From Antedon mediterranea (Eukaryota; Echinodermata; Crinoidea; Comatulida; Antedonidae), in contig NC_092677.1 of NCBI RefSeq assembly GCF_964355755.1, positions 625,001-689,000 of the forward strand: a stretch of DNA of 64,000 nucleotides, given 5' to 3'. The stretch's first letter is position 1. Each line of letters begins with the position of its first letter. The translations under genes were made by a program, and so were the position numbers. Shown here one piece after another: positions 48,701 to 59,089 of this stretch. The notes beneath the pieces are model-generated. The model did no database searches and had not been told where the DNA came from. It was given only the letters and a program-made list of their open reading frames with translations.

Positions 48701-51700
48701 GATAAAATAGCAAATTTAATTCATGCTTAATATAATAACAAGTTTTTAATTTATTTATACTGTTATTCATGTCCTAAAATGTCCACTCCGACACAAATGA
48801 ACAATCCTTGTTAAACGACAGTTTTTATCATGGTAAAGCTTAAAAAGTACAAATTTTAACACAGTAAGCTGTAGAAGTGGCAATTAGTTGGTTTTATTGT
48901 ATTTGTAGCTATATAATAAAACACATTTTTTATTTGAGTGTAAATGTTTGCTAATTGTTCAACATTTATTGTTAAAATTCTCAGAAAAATTCAATTTTTC
49001 CAATCATATGATGTTTATATAAAGCGCAAGTATATTTTTTATATTGATACTCTGTACTAGTAATTAAATATTAGCCAAATAAGCAGTGGATTTTGTGTTA
49101 TAATAAAAAATATTGAGATGTTGATTTCCAAATTTTTCAATAAAATTCTTCCAGTTACTAAATTCCTACTATTACTGTGAAAATGTCCGGATAGTTGTAG
49201 CTTTATAATATTATTTTTTATTAAATATAAACCTGTATGTTTCAAAATTAATTGAAAAATATGTAAAAAAAGGACTTTGAATTTTTGACCCTGTGAGACA
49301 CTTGCGGCCTAGGTTACTGTGAAATTGCCCATATTATGAGCGTTTTCGGTGTCTTTCAGCTAAAAATAGCATTATGTCAACAGTTTCAGTCAAACCCACG
49401 TATATACCAATTACAAGTAATCGTCGTTTAATTAATCAATTTTTGTTTTAGTTATATTCAGTACTATGAGTTTTATACAAACTACATTGGCTCATATTCT
49501 ACAATACCAGATGTCACTACAAATATTTAAATTAATTTCACTATCAATATACACCCGTTATGTGTACTTATTGAAATAAACAAATTATATAAAACTAGAT
49601 GGTAGCTCGCGTACCATCTAGGTCGTGCCCACAGATGGTTCTCGAATACACAGTAATTTCAGCGTAACAAAACTGGCGATTTCAAATGTACGTTCCGCAG
49701 GACTATAATACTATAATTGTCGTTTACAGAAACGAATAAATAGACACGATGATTTATGTAGTCAACTAGAATTAGCACCCTGGGAATTACTTCCGAAGGA
49801 GAAACTTATCACAAAATGAGTCCAAATTTTTGATTTGGACTCATTTAAAGAAACCCAATTTGTGTTTTGTATGTAACATTAGGGTTGAGGGATGGGAAAG
49901 CGGATAGGTACAAAGAGGAACAATTTTTAAATATATTCTTTATCCACTCAGTAACGAAATATTTTTTTTCATGTTTTATACGCCTATAAATAATATACCT
50001 CTAAATACAGTAAAACATTTGCGATTTAATACTTTGTTAAAACTGTCACTGTTATAATCGATTGATCGATCGATCGAAATATTGAAGTACATGTCACGAT
50101 ACACCACTACGACGTTTATATTGTTGGTAATTATTAATTAATACAAACGTTGAGAAGGAACTGTCAGTATAAAGTTTATGTGTATATAATAATGTGTTTA
50201 TATATCTAACAGTAGAGCCACAATCTCAGTAACGTTTATTTGTATATATTTTTATATTACATCCAACAGTACGAACATTCACAGTAAGAAATCTTTTATC
50301 CATGGATACTGTTTACTAAAAAGATTTTAGATGAGTTTCAGATTTTAAAGATACAACTAAGAATTAACTAAATAATACCATGGAGAAATAAGTTAGGATT
50401 TCTCCATGATAACACATAACTCAATATCAATGTAATGCAAATTTAGTTGGAGATAGTCCATCAATTGATGATGATATATGCACCCTGACTGTAAATTGTA
50501 AGTACAAAATAATACAGAATAATTAAGAATATTGGATGTATAGGACTCGCACATTATTACTTAACAAAACCATGTGCTTGTGTGAGAATAGAGTACATTG
50601 TTTTATTGTATACTTTCCATGTTAATAAAAAGTGTTAATCGGAAATCTGAAGCATGACACATGATTTTTCAATAATATTTTTACAAAATAAATTGCAATT
50701 AATAACATTTAAAGTTTACCATCAATTAACCATTATTTGTACAGTAAGCTTGGCATATGGTACAGTTAAAATGTCATAATCCGTGAACCAAACCAACGGA
50801 AACATTGACATTTTCATACAATATTTCTTGATAACTTTTCTTATTCATTATAATTCTTTGTCTGTTTTTTTCACAGTACAGCTAGTAAATGCTATTGAAT
50901 GATTTTTGTTAAAATATTAAAGAAATTAAAACAGACAGGAAAAAAGTAAATGTACAGTTTTTGCAGCAAATAAAGATATTTTTATTTAAATGCTGCTACT
51001 GTACTGTAAAGTGTATCAAACAAAGTCATAAGAGATAAATTCCATCATTTCAGATTTTATTCTTTAAAAAGTGAATGTTCTTTTAATGTTGTAGAGTTTT
51101 AATTTAATTATTAGTTGCACATGGTTAATTTGATATTGTTTCCTGAAGTTATACATATTTTGGTAAACATTGTAAATTTGTAAAATAAGAAATAATAAAT
51201 ATTTTGTCTATCTCTTACAGATTTTTCAAGTGGTAATGTGATTACTATCAATGTTAATTCTAATACCACTGCTTATAATGTTATTATCACATGCTTTCCT
51301 GGTACAGTAGATGGCAATCCAGTTCCTGATATAAACCTCTATAAAGATACCACCATTATTAACACACAGAAAACATTACCTCTAACATACACAATAGCTA
51401 CTGTGTCAGATGATGACAGTGGAGACTACAGATGTGAAGCAAGTAACAGTGTTGGAAGTGTAACAAGCAATACAATAACACTCGATTACTGTAAGTACTG
51501 TAACAAATTTTGAAATCAATGTTAAATTTCTTTTCTCATTATTTTTAATGAGTTCTAGTATTGACAATATTAGGCAACATTGGTATATTAGATATTTGCC
51601 TTTACAGTATGTACTGTTGTTAAATGTGCATGGTTATGCCTATAAACAGAAAACAATATTTGTATCGGTAGAATCTAGTGTTAGTAACTAATGATAATTA

Positions 51701-54487
51701 GACTACCATTCAAGTTTATCGCTTTTATGTGCAAGAATGGCCTATGATAATGCTTGTTTATAGAATCACTATAATTAAACTAACAATTAAATGTAATTAT
51801 GCTTGTCTTCAATATGCAATATCAATTTTCCCCAGATTTAACTGATACTGTCACCATTAGTTCCACCTCAAATGATACCACTATAGTACTAACATGCTCT
51901 GGTTCAGTTGATGGTAACCCATCTCCTGACATAGTCCTTAACAAAGATTGTAATATCATTCTGCAACAATCTACATTACCTATAATATACACAATAGACA
52001 GACCAACAGAGAATGATGGAGGTTATTACACGTGTGAAGCTGATAACACTGCTTTCTCTACAAGAAGCAACGTAGAAAAACTACGCAAGTATTACAAAAT
52101 GTGTATGGTTTGGTAAAATAAAAATAGTAATGTTGAATATCAGATTTCTACTGATTTGTAAGAAGTATTGATAATGCTGATCAATTTATAGTTTAAATGT
52201 TTTTCATGCAAATTTGAATAAATAACTTGTCATCATGTACAAATTGTTTAAAATGAAATGTTTGTATATAAAAAGCTGAATGGTGAAATGAAATGCTATG
52301 CTTAAAAGTCTTATCTATTACTGACTTTTAAAGTAAATGTTTAAAGTAAATTATATTTTTAGATAAACCAAGATACGAGACAACAGAACCAGATACTCTG
52401 AAACCTGGGAAAATCGGTATGATTGCAGTTGAAAATGTTGAAGTGAACCCTGAACGTGTAACTTATATTTGGAGCATTGATGGTGTTGTGGATCCAAATG
52501 CAAATTCTGCATCATTCACATTCACTGGATCAATGGTAGTTGGTACAGTTCATACCATATCAGTGAATGTTACAAATCTCATTGGGTCAACTTCAAAGAC
52601 AATACGGATCGCAGTCTCAGGTTGTTATTCAGTATTCTGTTGTTATATTGGAAGATCCATAATACAAATAAACTCCTGACCATTATACATACAAAAGAAA
52701 GCAATTTCAAAATGAATAGCAGTAGGCCTATTACAGTGCAGTATTAGTAAAAGATTGCTTGTTAATGTTTTTCATTTAGCTACTATAAGATTGAATCAAC
52801 AACAAATTCAGCCAAAATCAAAATACCAACAACAACAATTGTTTAGGCTTATCTATTTTATTATTTAATTGTGCATGTGTTTTTATTCATCATAGAAACA
52901 AGCTTTGGGGTTAAAATATATGCGGCTTATTTCACTTTCGCTTATATCATGTTCTATTCGATAAGTAAACCTATAATAACCTATTCGTATTTATCAATGA
53001 TCTATTTCTACATACTTTAGTTGAAGTTGAATAAAGACTAATAAGCTTAATTCAGTATAGATAATAATCTCTGTTGATACAGTAATAATTATTGGTAACC
53101 TTTACATGTAAATAAAACGTACTTTACTTTTCAGAGCGATCTAATAGCAACACAGGGCTGATCATTGGAATGCTCTTCGTTGGCATCTTCATTGGTGCCG
53201 TAGGATTGTATATTGGACAAATTATTCACAATAAGATAAGGAAGGTATGTTAGGTTGATGATGACTTTAATATTATTCATTTATAATTACAAAACATGCA
53301 GACTTGATACAATCGAAGACTCTGAGCCACTATGCCATACAAAGTACTATAAATTATAATGGTACTTCATGTATTCTAGCAAAGATGCTTTGAATTCGAC
53401 TACAAGCTTTACAACACGTCACAATGTCGGTTATTTGTTTCTATTTAGAAAAAATTACATTCGAGTAGAAGAGATAATTAGGTTATGAACACTTACATCA
53501 TTATCCTTTAAAATGTATTGAAATAAATGGAATTGAAAGACACATTAATGACATGCAAGTAATGACATAATGTTGTTATTTTTTATTTAGAAGTCACTGT
53601 CAGAAAAACAAAACACAGACAAAAGAAAACAAGATGTAAGTATTGATCTATAAATACGATAAAAATGACCAATAAAACGATTAATATAATCAATTAAATA
53701 CAAAATCTTTATTATCCCAAACTGGGAGATTCATTTGGTCGTGGGGGACAAACATCAACAGCCTGTTAAAATACACAAACAGGAAATGAAAGATTGCACA
53801 ACATAATTATGATATAATAATAGCACCGTTATAATAAGAATATAATTGAGAATAATTACCATTCTAAAAATTTAATTCAGCAGAAATGATAAAAGGTAAA
53901 CTAACAAACTAAAGTCAAATAATTTGATTCTAGACTTCTTCCAGTTAGTGTAGTTTGTTGTGCGACAGCACAATTTAAAATTCAAATCATTTAATTAAGT
54001 ATTAATATTAATTAGATCCTTATTTTGAGTTTAGTTTCGTTTTCTTTGTTTACTCACATAGTTTCTAAAAGGCTCTTATAATTGGTCATATGTTTTTCCC
54101 TACTCTGATGTAATTTGTAATTTATACCCACGACCTCCAGATCAAAGCCTGGCGTTCATACCTCTAGACCACCGAGCTTGCGCTGATGGCTAGTGGTTAG
54201 ATTCGAGCCCAAAAGTAAGCAGCGGGTACTGCACCAACAGGGTTGTAATTGTATTTAACTACTGCGGAGTAGCTTTGCCCTGGCGCAAAGCTACTCCACA
54301 GTAATTAAATACAATTACAGGCCCTTATAAGTTTGCAATTACTGTATTTACTTGACAGACATACATGGATTATGTAGGAGAAAGTAGAGGGCAAAACCAA
54401 ACCTATCAAGATTTACAACATAGAGTAGAAGAGTCAGCTTATGTTAATGTTAAGGCTGGGAATAAGAACAAGAAGGGAAAAATGTGA
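32911..54487 (+). CDS. Fused D/E Ig-superfamily receptor with six Ig-like domains (10 exons, proposed)
   Basis: Exons: 32911-32956, 33337-33681, 33969-34223, 36509-36784 (copy D); 51221-51490, 51836-52084, 52363-52620, 53135-53244, 53591-53635, 54359-54487 (copy E). Total 1983 nt, 660 residues. Every Ig exon is a multiple of three and phase 1, so the halves join in frame. Domains: signal; V-like; C2/I-like; Cys-free; two C2-like (GDYRCEA and GYYTCEA, both without core Trp); Cys-free (core Trp, IWSIDG); membrane helix; basic exon; tail with YQDL and YVNV. D has no membrane or tail exon nearby and E has no signal exon, which supports one transcript. Intron 4 is 14.4 kb of transposons. The donor after 52084 is GC. 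Alternatively D and E are two broken genes. Confidence 0.6.
34901..35695. mobile_element. Non-autonomous DNA element with GACA/GACC minisatellites, copy 1
   Basis: About 0.8 kb, repeated at 58253-59040 and 61037-61835. It starts AACAAGGCCAACAGCCATTA then AGTCGCGTG and ends with an AGTCGC/GCGACT hairpin containing CACGCGACT, the inverse of the start motif. A CCGACAGACAGA-type array flanks both sides of a conserved core (GCGCAGTGCGCGCGC). The core is shared with 38800-39330. No coding capacity. Asymmetric end motifs point to a Helitron2-like origin; that is inference. Confidence 0.7.
36785..37947 (+). other. First part of D/E intron 4, no gene seen
   Basis: AT-rich intron sequence. Traces of the gene A-C intron are visible, such as GCATTAGTTCCTTCAAC near 37730-37747. 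I see no exon, RNA gene or clear element in it. Confidence 0.5.
38270..38375 (-). repeat. tRNA-like SINE fragment
   Basis: On the minus strand GGCTCGGTGGTCTGTG resembles a tRNA A box and GAGATCGAGTCTCACC a B box, about 45 bases apart. A full cloverleaf was not evident. A tRNA-derived SINE head or decayed tRNA gene is likely. Confidence 0.45.
39361..40935 (-). mobile_element. Inner Helitron-like element 1
   Basis: Minus-strand 3' end: hairpin with arms AACTCGTCA/TGACGAGTT (39371-39391), a short spacer, CTAG, then host T. The AGTTATCCGC beside this hairpin reappears at the other end as a 10 bp stem with loop TGAAT (40909-40933). Non-coding body rich in ACGCGCGT-type words. Confidence 0.6.
40936..42555 (-). 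mobile_element. Inner Helitron-like element 2
   Basis: It lies directly beside element 1. Minus-strand 3' end: hairpin AAACTCGTC/GACGAGTTT (40945-40969), then AAGTT, CTAG, T. GGTTATCCGC recurs as a TTATCCGC/GCGGATAA hairpin at 42533-42553. Contains an internal diverged repeat (about 41900-42130 versus 42180-42450). No long frame. Confidence 0.6.
41105..41180 (-). repeat. tRNA-like SINE fragment inside inner element 2
   Basis: The minus strand contains GGGTTCGAATCCCATC, a good Pol III B box, with a possible A box (GCTCGATGTGTAGTGCC) upstream. Decayed cloverleaf. Likely SINE head or tRNA pseudogene. Confidence 0.5.
44683..45656. mobile_element. Foldback element with about 110 bp inverted repeats
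   Basis: The left arm starts CGCGA plus ten T and CGTACATAAG; the right arm at 45535-45654 is its inverse, and both run through a GGGGACCCCCTCATGAAACG block. CGGCC is present on both sides (44678-44682 and 45657-45661), a possible 5 bp target duplication. The 600 bp between the arms holds palindromes (about 45078-45099 and 45366-45395) but no gene. Confidence 0.7.
48167..48296 (+). repeat. 26 bp minisatellite, five units
   Basis: Five identical head-to-tail units beginning GATGTTTTGGACATGG. It lies in one of the larger repeats at the right end of the TIR element. Confidence 0.95.
49595..50411 (-). mobile_element. Hairpin-ended element at the D/E junction
   Basis: The left end has a 10 bp hairpin, CTAGATGGTA/TACCATCTAG (49595-49621), with CTAG at the very edge and a T beyond it on the minus strand. 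The right end has an ACCATGGAGAAAT / ATTTCTCCATG hairpin (50375-50411). A second copy is at 54656-56145. Non-coding. Its left neighbour is gene D intron sequence and its right neighbour is a broken gene E exon. Confidence 0.6.
50424..50497 (+). pseudogene. Copy E: 3' remnant of the V-like Ig exon
   Basis: It matches the last 74 bases of the V-like exons (TATCAATGT, then GTTGGAGATAGTCC) and keeps the GTAAGT donor. The acceptor and the first 270 bases are missing, and stops lie just upstream in frame (50407-50412), so it is unlikely to be spliced in. It marks the deletion or insertion breakpoint that removed the 5' half of copy E. Confidence 0.8.
51221..54487 (+). CDS. Copy E: three Ig-like exons, membrane exon and tail (3' half)
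   Basis: Exons: 51221-51490, 51836-52084, 52363-52620, 53135-53244, 53591-53635, 54359-54487. The first two encode similar C2-like domains with shared VDGNP.PDI and YTI segments and CEA after the second Cys; the core Trp is replaced. The third is Cys-free, ending VTNLIGSTS. The membrane segment keeps MLFVGIFIGAVGLYIG. The tail keeps YQDL, eight residues, YVNV. Sequence divergence from A-C is greater than between A, B and C. There is no signal exon of its own. Confidence 0.85.
52784..52830 (+). pseudogene. Relic of a Cys-free Ig exon in copy E intron
   Basis: The stretch matches the end of the third-domain exon of genes A-D (GAATCAACAACAAATTCAGC, then AAAATCA). It has no donor and is short. 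Probably the end of an older duplicated exon. Confidence 0.5.
53700..53800 (-). repeat. LINE-like 3' end in copy E intron
   Basis: On the minus strand CCCAGTTTGGGATAATAAAG resembles the 3' tail of CR1/L2-type LINEs. No coding part is recognisable. Confidence 0.4.
54123..54181 (-). repeat. tRNA-like fragment
   Basis: On the minus strand the order GCTCGGTGGTCTAGAGGTAT, a CTTTGATC anticodon-like stretch and GGAGGTCGTGGGTA recalls tRNA-Pro, but the T arm is degraded. SINE head or tRNA pseudogene. Confidence 0.35.
54244..54319. repeat. 76 bp near-perfect palindrome next to the E tail exon
   Basis: Arms TGTAATTGTATTTAA and TTAAATACAATTACA enclose a second pair, GGAGTAGCTTTG and CAAAGCTACTCC. It ends 39 bases before the tail exon, in its intron, where it could fold in the pre-mRNA. 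Probably a small foldback element. Confidence 0.75.
54359..54487 (+). CDS. Tail exon of copy E
   Basis: 43 codons, one more than in A-C. The tyrosine pair (YQDL, eight residues, YVNV) is kept although other positions changed, such as GESRGQ for GDTGEQ. This suggests constraint on the motif. No good AATAAA was seen in the next 150 bases. Confidence 0.75.
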   Translation, partial: TYMDYVGESRGQNQTYQDLQHRVEESAYVNVKAGNKNKKGKM

Positions 54488-54655
54488 ACAATTAATCATT
54501 GAAATGAAAGAATAGATAAATATGCTTTGTTAATGCACAAAATAAGTGATCGATTCCAAAAGGATCGATCAATATTTTAAAGAAATGTGTAGCCTGTTGT
54601 ATGTCATCTGCAAGGTGATCGAGTGGCATCATTGAATTTCGTTAAATTACGAAGA

Positions 54656-56145
54656 CTAGATGGTACGCTCGCTTCGCTCGCGTACCATCTAGGTCGTGCA
54701 CACAGATGGCTCTCGAAAACACAGTAATTTCAGCGTAAAAAAATGTACGTACCGCAGGACTATTGTCGTTTACAGAAACGAATAGACATAATGATTTATG
54801 TAGTCAACCAAAATTAGCACCTTTGGAATTACTTCCAAAAGATAAATTTGTCACAAAATGAATTTTTGATTTGGACTTTTAACTTTTAAACAAACCCAAT
54901 TTGTGTTTTAATTATGTAACATTAGGGTTGAGGGAAGGGGGATAGGTACAAAGAGGAACAATTTTTAAAATAATTCTTTATCCACTCAGTAACGAAAAAG
55001 TGTTTTCATGTTGTATAGGCCTATAAATAATAGCCTATACAACTAAATACAGTAAAACATTTGCGATTTAATATTAGTAATAGTAATACTACTACTGTTA
55101 AAAATATCACTGTCATAGTCGATTGAATAAATAGTACATGTAACGATACACTACGACGTTTATATTTGTTTTGTAATTATTAATTAATACAAGCGTTCTT
55201 AAGCAACTGTCAGTAATAAAGTTTAGTTGTATATTATGTGTTTATAATCTAACAGTAGCGGCTACCCACACTCACAGTAATAAAATTTATTTGTATTTTT
55301 TTTTTATATCTATGACCCCATTTACACTTACGATTTAGGCCGGCCCTGGGTCGGCCCTGGGTCGGCAATTGATAAGTGTAAATACTCCAAAAAGTTAGGC
55401 CGGCCCTGGGCCGGACGCAGATCTGGGCCACCTCTCCAGGTAGGTTCAGGAGCGGCTTTTACGTTTGGGCCGGTTTACGCAGTGAACCGTGAACAACGTT
55501 TGACCTTTTTATGAGGTTGTTGTTATGACGATCCGACATTTTCAGTACATACCTTCCTCCTTTTCGGGCGACAATTTGTTTTCTTCATCATTTATATAGT
55601 TAAATTTATTTTCAGACATCTTCTTTCAATAAAGTATTCCTCCGCTTGTTTCGCATATACATAAAATACAGCCATATTATATATAAAACAGTGGGGTTCA
55701 TTTTGTTTTTAATGGGACAAAAAAACAACAATAGGCTAAATATAAAACGGTCGGTTCGCGCGGAGAGTAATTGAATTGACGATCGAGAGAGAAAAAATGT
55801 AAACAAACTGTACTTCGTATCCCAGCATGCAATGGTACTTCCGATAAAATTATTTACGACCAGTAATCTGCGTCGCTAGTGTAAACGCTCTGGGGCCGGC
55901 CTAAAAGATTAATATTTGCAACCGGCCCAGGACCGGCCCTGGACCCAAACGTAAGTGTAAATGGGGTCTAACAGTACCAACACTCACAATAAGAAATTTG
56001 CGATTCAAATGGCGATCAAAAGTGGTTAAATACCTATTTACAGCATTGTATAGCATTACAATACTATTTATGTTTATTCTCCAAGGGGCCATAAATTTAC
56101 CTACCTGTGTTAAACCATGGAGGTATATAGGTCCATGGTTAAACC
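54656..56145 (-). mobile_element. Hairpin-ended element, second copy, with an inserted MITE
   Basis: Related throughout to 49595-50411. The left hairpin has a 13 bp stem (CTAGATGGTACGC and its inverse), again with CTAG at the edge and T beyond on the minus strand. The right end holds an AACCATGGA/TCCATGGTT hairpin (about 56113-56142). It is split by the MITE at 55314-55968. Confidence 0.6.
55314..55968. mobile_element. GC-rich MITE-like element, 655 bp
   Basis: Perfect 19 bp terminal inverted repeats: GACCCCATTTACACTTACG at the left and CGTAAGTGTAAATGGGGTC at the right. Several GGCCGGCCCTGG-type repeats lie just inside both ends. The host element copy at 49595-50411 lacks it. The flanks share TA or TCTA, so the target duplication is 2-4 bp and not resolved. 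No gene. Confidence 0.8.
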
Positions 56146-58252
56146 AAATAATTTGGAATGTTCCATTCACCACAAATCAATACATTTGTATAAACGTATA
56201 TTAAATCTATCAAAATAGTATTTTTTTTAAAGAAAAGGGAAGAAGAGACTAACAGTGACGTGTCTTTAGAAGATAAGAGGAAGGTTTATCATTCTATGAT
56301 ACGACACGAAGGTATTACTGTACATTTAATTACTGACGACAGCATCAATAATGCAAATACATTCTCTGCATTATCGACATTATAGCATAAGAGTCTGAAC
56401 AATATTATAAAATCTTACCTCAAACTACCAGTGAGTACCGCACGACAACGCACTTCTCTTGAACATCATTTCTAGCCATAGCCATTCTACAATACATAAC
56501 GACGAAACAAGATTAGCTTAGAAATTTTCATTTAGAAATAGTGTCCAATAAGTAATATACTTGCACTCAAGCTAACAATGTATAATGTAAAAGTGTAATT
56601 TTAATAAACACACTGTAAAAAAGCTACTTGAAACGCTTACCTGTGCTTCAGAACCCATATACCACATCCTTCGCTAAACAAACCGTAAGCAAACGACGAG
56701 ACAAATAAAACACAAGGGTCTATTGTCACCTGTATGCAAATGATGTACATACCGTAATACGAACTGACACGAATAAAAGAAACAATACACCAATTATGAA
56801 TAAATGAAACTAAATAGTTCATAATAATTTATCATTTATGTATATTATTTAATTATCTGGTATGCCAACATACTTTCTCATAATCAAACTGTATTAACTT
56901 TTCCCATAGATATTTTTAAAGAGGGTACTATACAACAAGATATATATGCTATACCATACACCGGATAATAGAAGAAAATGATAAAAGTTGAGAATCTTTG
57001 AGACTTTTAATGTGTTTTTGATACACAGAGAAGGAAATTAGTTGAAATAGTTCAACAGAAGGGCAACGAAAAACTATGACTATAAATTGTTTTTAAAAGA
57101 AGAAAAATAACAGTGTGTAAAGGGGAAAGAAAAAATACAAACTTTATGTCGTGAAATTAAAAACACAGTACTTCTATTTAGTAATTTGCTATTGTATTAT
57201 TTGTGTTTAACAACTTGAGCTTCACACATAATAGACAAAAGAGCACCAGGGTTTCCTGATTGTAGCTACAAAATACAATCAGTTCCTTGTTGGTTTTATG
57301 ATTATATATAGTTTGATATTGTTGTGTTTACAGTACAGTGAGTGTTACACAATACACTGCAAACAATGTTATACTTCCTTGTAGGGATGAACTAAACATT
57401 TCGGAGGACCAGATAAATTGATCGAACAATATTCATTTTATTTCCCCCTTGGTATAAGCATGGACCTATACATTTATTTTAGATGTACTGTACATGGTAT
57501 AAGGAAGTTTTATTTGTTATCGCATGATTAATTCAGCATATAGATGCAGGCCTATGATAAATTCAGTTCGAAAATACACAATCATATACAAACAACGAAT
57601 AATACTGCAAAACAACACAATGATATACAATATAATCCGTTTATTATAAAAAATAACTGTATTTTAACCCAATAACCGCGTACACAATATCGCACATTTA
57701 CGTGAATTTTGAATTAGTAAAAAATTAATACTCCAATAACTATGTGTGTAGACGAGGTAATGTTTACTGCAGTATATCTCACTGTTGTATGAATAATGTG
57801 ATACTGTAACTTTGAATGTGTTTTTAACTTTCAATATTTATTTAATTATGTACACAGTAACGTGATGTTCTTGACAATGGTATTCAGTCAGTCATTCTAC
57901 ACAGTTGACACTGAATGCAATTTGTATACCTTTTTAAAGAATCTACTGATTAGTAAAAACTATATATTATATTTACTCTGTTAGACCATCTATGAACTGA
58001 TGCATATCCTTCTATTCATTAATCGATGATTGTACCATGGAAATAGCCGCGTTTCAGTATTACAGTAGACCTACTATTATTACATGATGGTAAAATTTCA
58101 CTTGTTATCAATGATAGTTATGCAAAATAAGTAGTATTTATTAAAATATTCCCATATACTTGGCTGAAAGCAGTTTGCAGAAGAAATCGTTATATTATCA
58201 TTACTTATTCAAATATAATAGTTTATTTCAATACTTATAAAACCATAAGTTA
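56146..58252. other. Intergenic, nothing recognised
   Basis: AT-rich sequence with no long frame, no splice-bounded Ig exon and no clear repeat end on either strand. Confidence 0.5.
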
Positions 58253-59040
58253 AACAAGGCCAACAGCCATTAAGTCGCGTGCTACAATGCATAGTGATAT
58301 CGGACCGACATTCAGACCGACAGACAGACCGACAGACAGACAGACCGACAGACCGACAGACAGACCGACCGACCGACATAGTGAACTATACTGACCGAAA
58401 TTACTGAACATGTTTAAAAATGTTGAAATGTTTAAAAACATTTATATTTTTTTAATTTACACGTGCGTAGCCTGTCACTTTTGACGTGCTCGTATAACGT
58501 AATTTCGAGTTGAAAAGTAAGTCAAGAAAACAGAAATCGGGCAAAAAGAGTGCGCAATAACATTTAACGCGCAGTGCGCGCGCAAAAATATGCGCACTCA
58601 TGGCAATTTTGTAAACGCTTAAAATTGCCTGAAACGTACTCTTATTTCATCGAAAATAAATTTTGAAAATTTTAAGCACGCGTACGCATGCGTTACATGC
58701 GCTACGCACGTAATTGTATTGCCATATGATGATTTATGCCCTGAAATTTATGAGTACTAAATTTTATTTAATTGTGATTCATGGTTGTGAAGATATGATT
58801 ACAAACGTGATTTCGTTAAATCGTGCGTAGACCGCGTAATTTTTTATTGCGCACCGTGAAAACATAACCACATTGATTCCTGGCCATAAGGAATATACTG
58901 TGAAAAATTGACCTAGCTAGATAAAACTGATATTAAGATAAGGTCAGAAAGCGATAAAACGCATAGTGATACCGGACCGACAGACCGACAGACCAACCGA
59001 CCGACAAAGTGAACTATAGAGTCGCGTCCACGCGACTAAA
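58253..59040. mobile_element. Non-autonomous element with GACA/GACC minisatellites, copy 2
   Basis: It aligns over its full length with 34901-35695: same start, left array (58303-58375), core, right array (58975-59003) and terminal GTCGC/GCGAC hairpin. The arrays differ in repeat number between copies. Confidence 0.7.
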
Positions 59041-59089
59041 AATATAAGGAGTACTATTTTTAATTTTTTTTTCAGTTTATAAGCTCTGA

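Larger units (their letters stand above)
43331..48794 (+). repeat. Six dispersed copies of CCACTCCGACAC within the TIR element
   Basis: The word appears near 43331, 43503, 43676, 47966, 48420 and 48783, mostly preceded by TGTCC and an A-run. Three lie near the left end and three near the right. The right-hand copies belong to longer diverged repeats of about 360-450 bp (47930-48900). They could be binding sites for a transposase; that is inference. Confidence 0.6.
42945..49333. mobile_element. 6.4 kb terminal-inverted-repeat DNA element, non-coding
   Basis: It begins TATGGGCAATTTCACAGTA, ACCTAGGCCG and ends with the exact inverse (about 49305-49333). TTA flanks both sides (42942-42944 and 49334-49336). 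The host intron continues on both sides and lacks the element in genes B and C. A 3 bp TTA duplication fits PIF/Harbinger-type transposons, but no transposase was found, so it is non-autonomous or degenerate. It holds a foldback element, six copies of a 12-mer and a 26 bp minisatellite. Confidence 0.75.

Noticed and set aside
54123-54181. Functional tRNA-Pro gene
   Set aside because: The T arm and acceptor stem do not pair; it looks like a degraded SINE or pseudogene.
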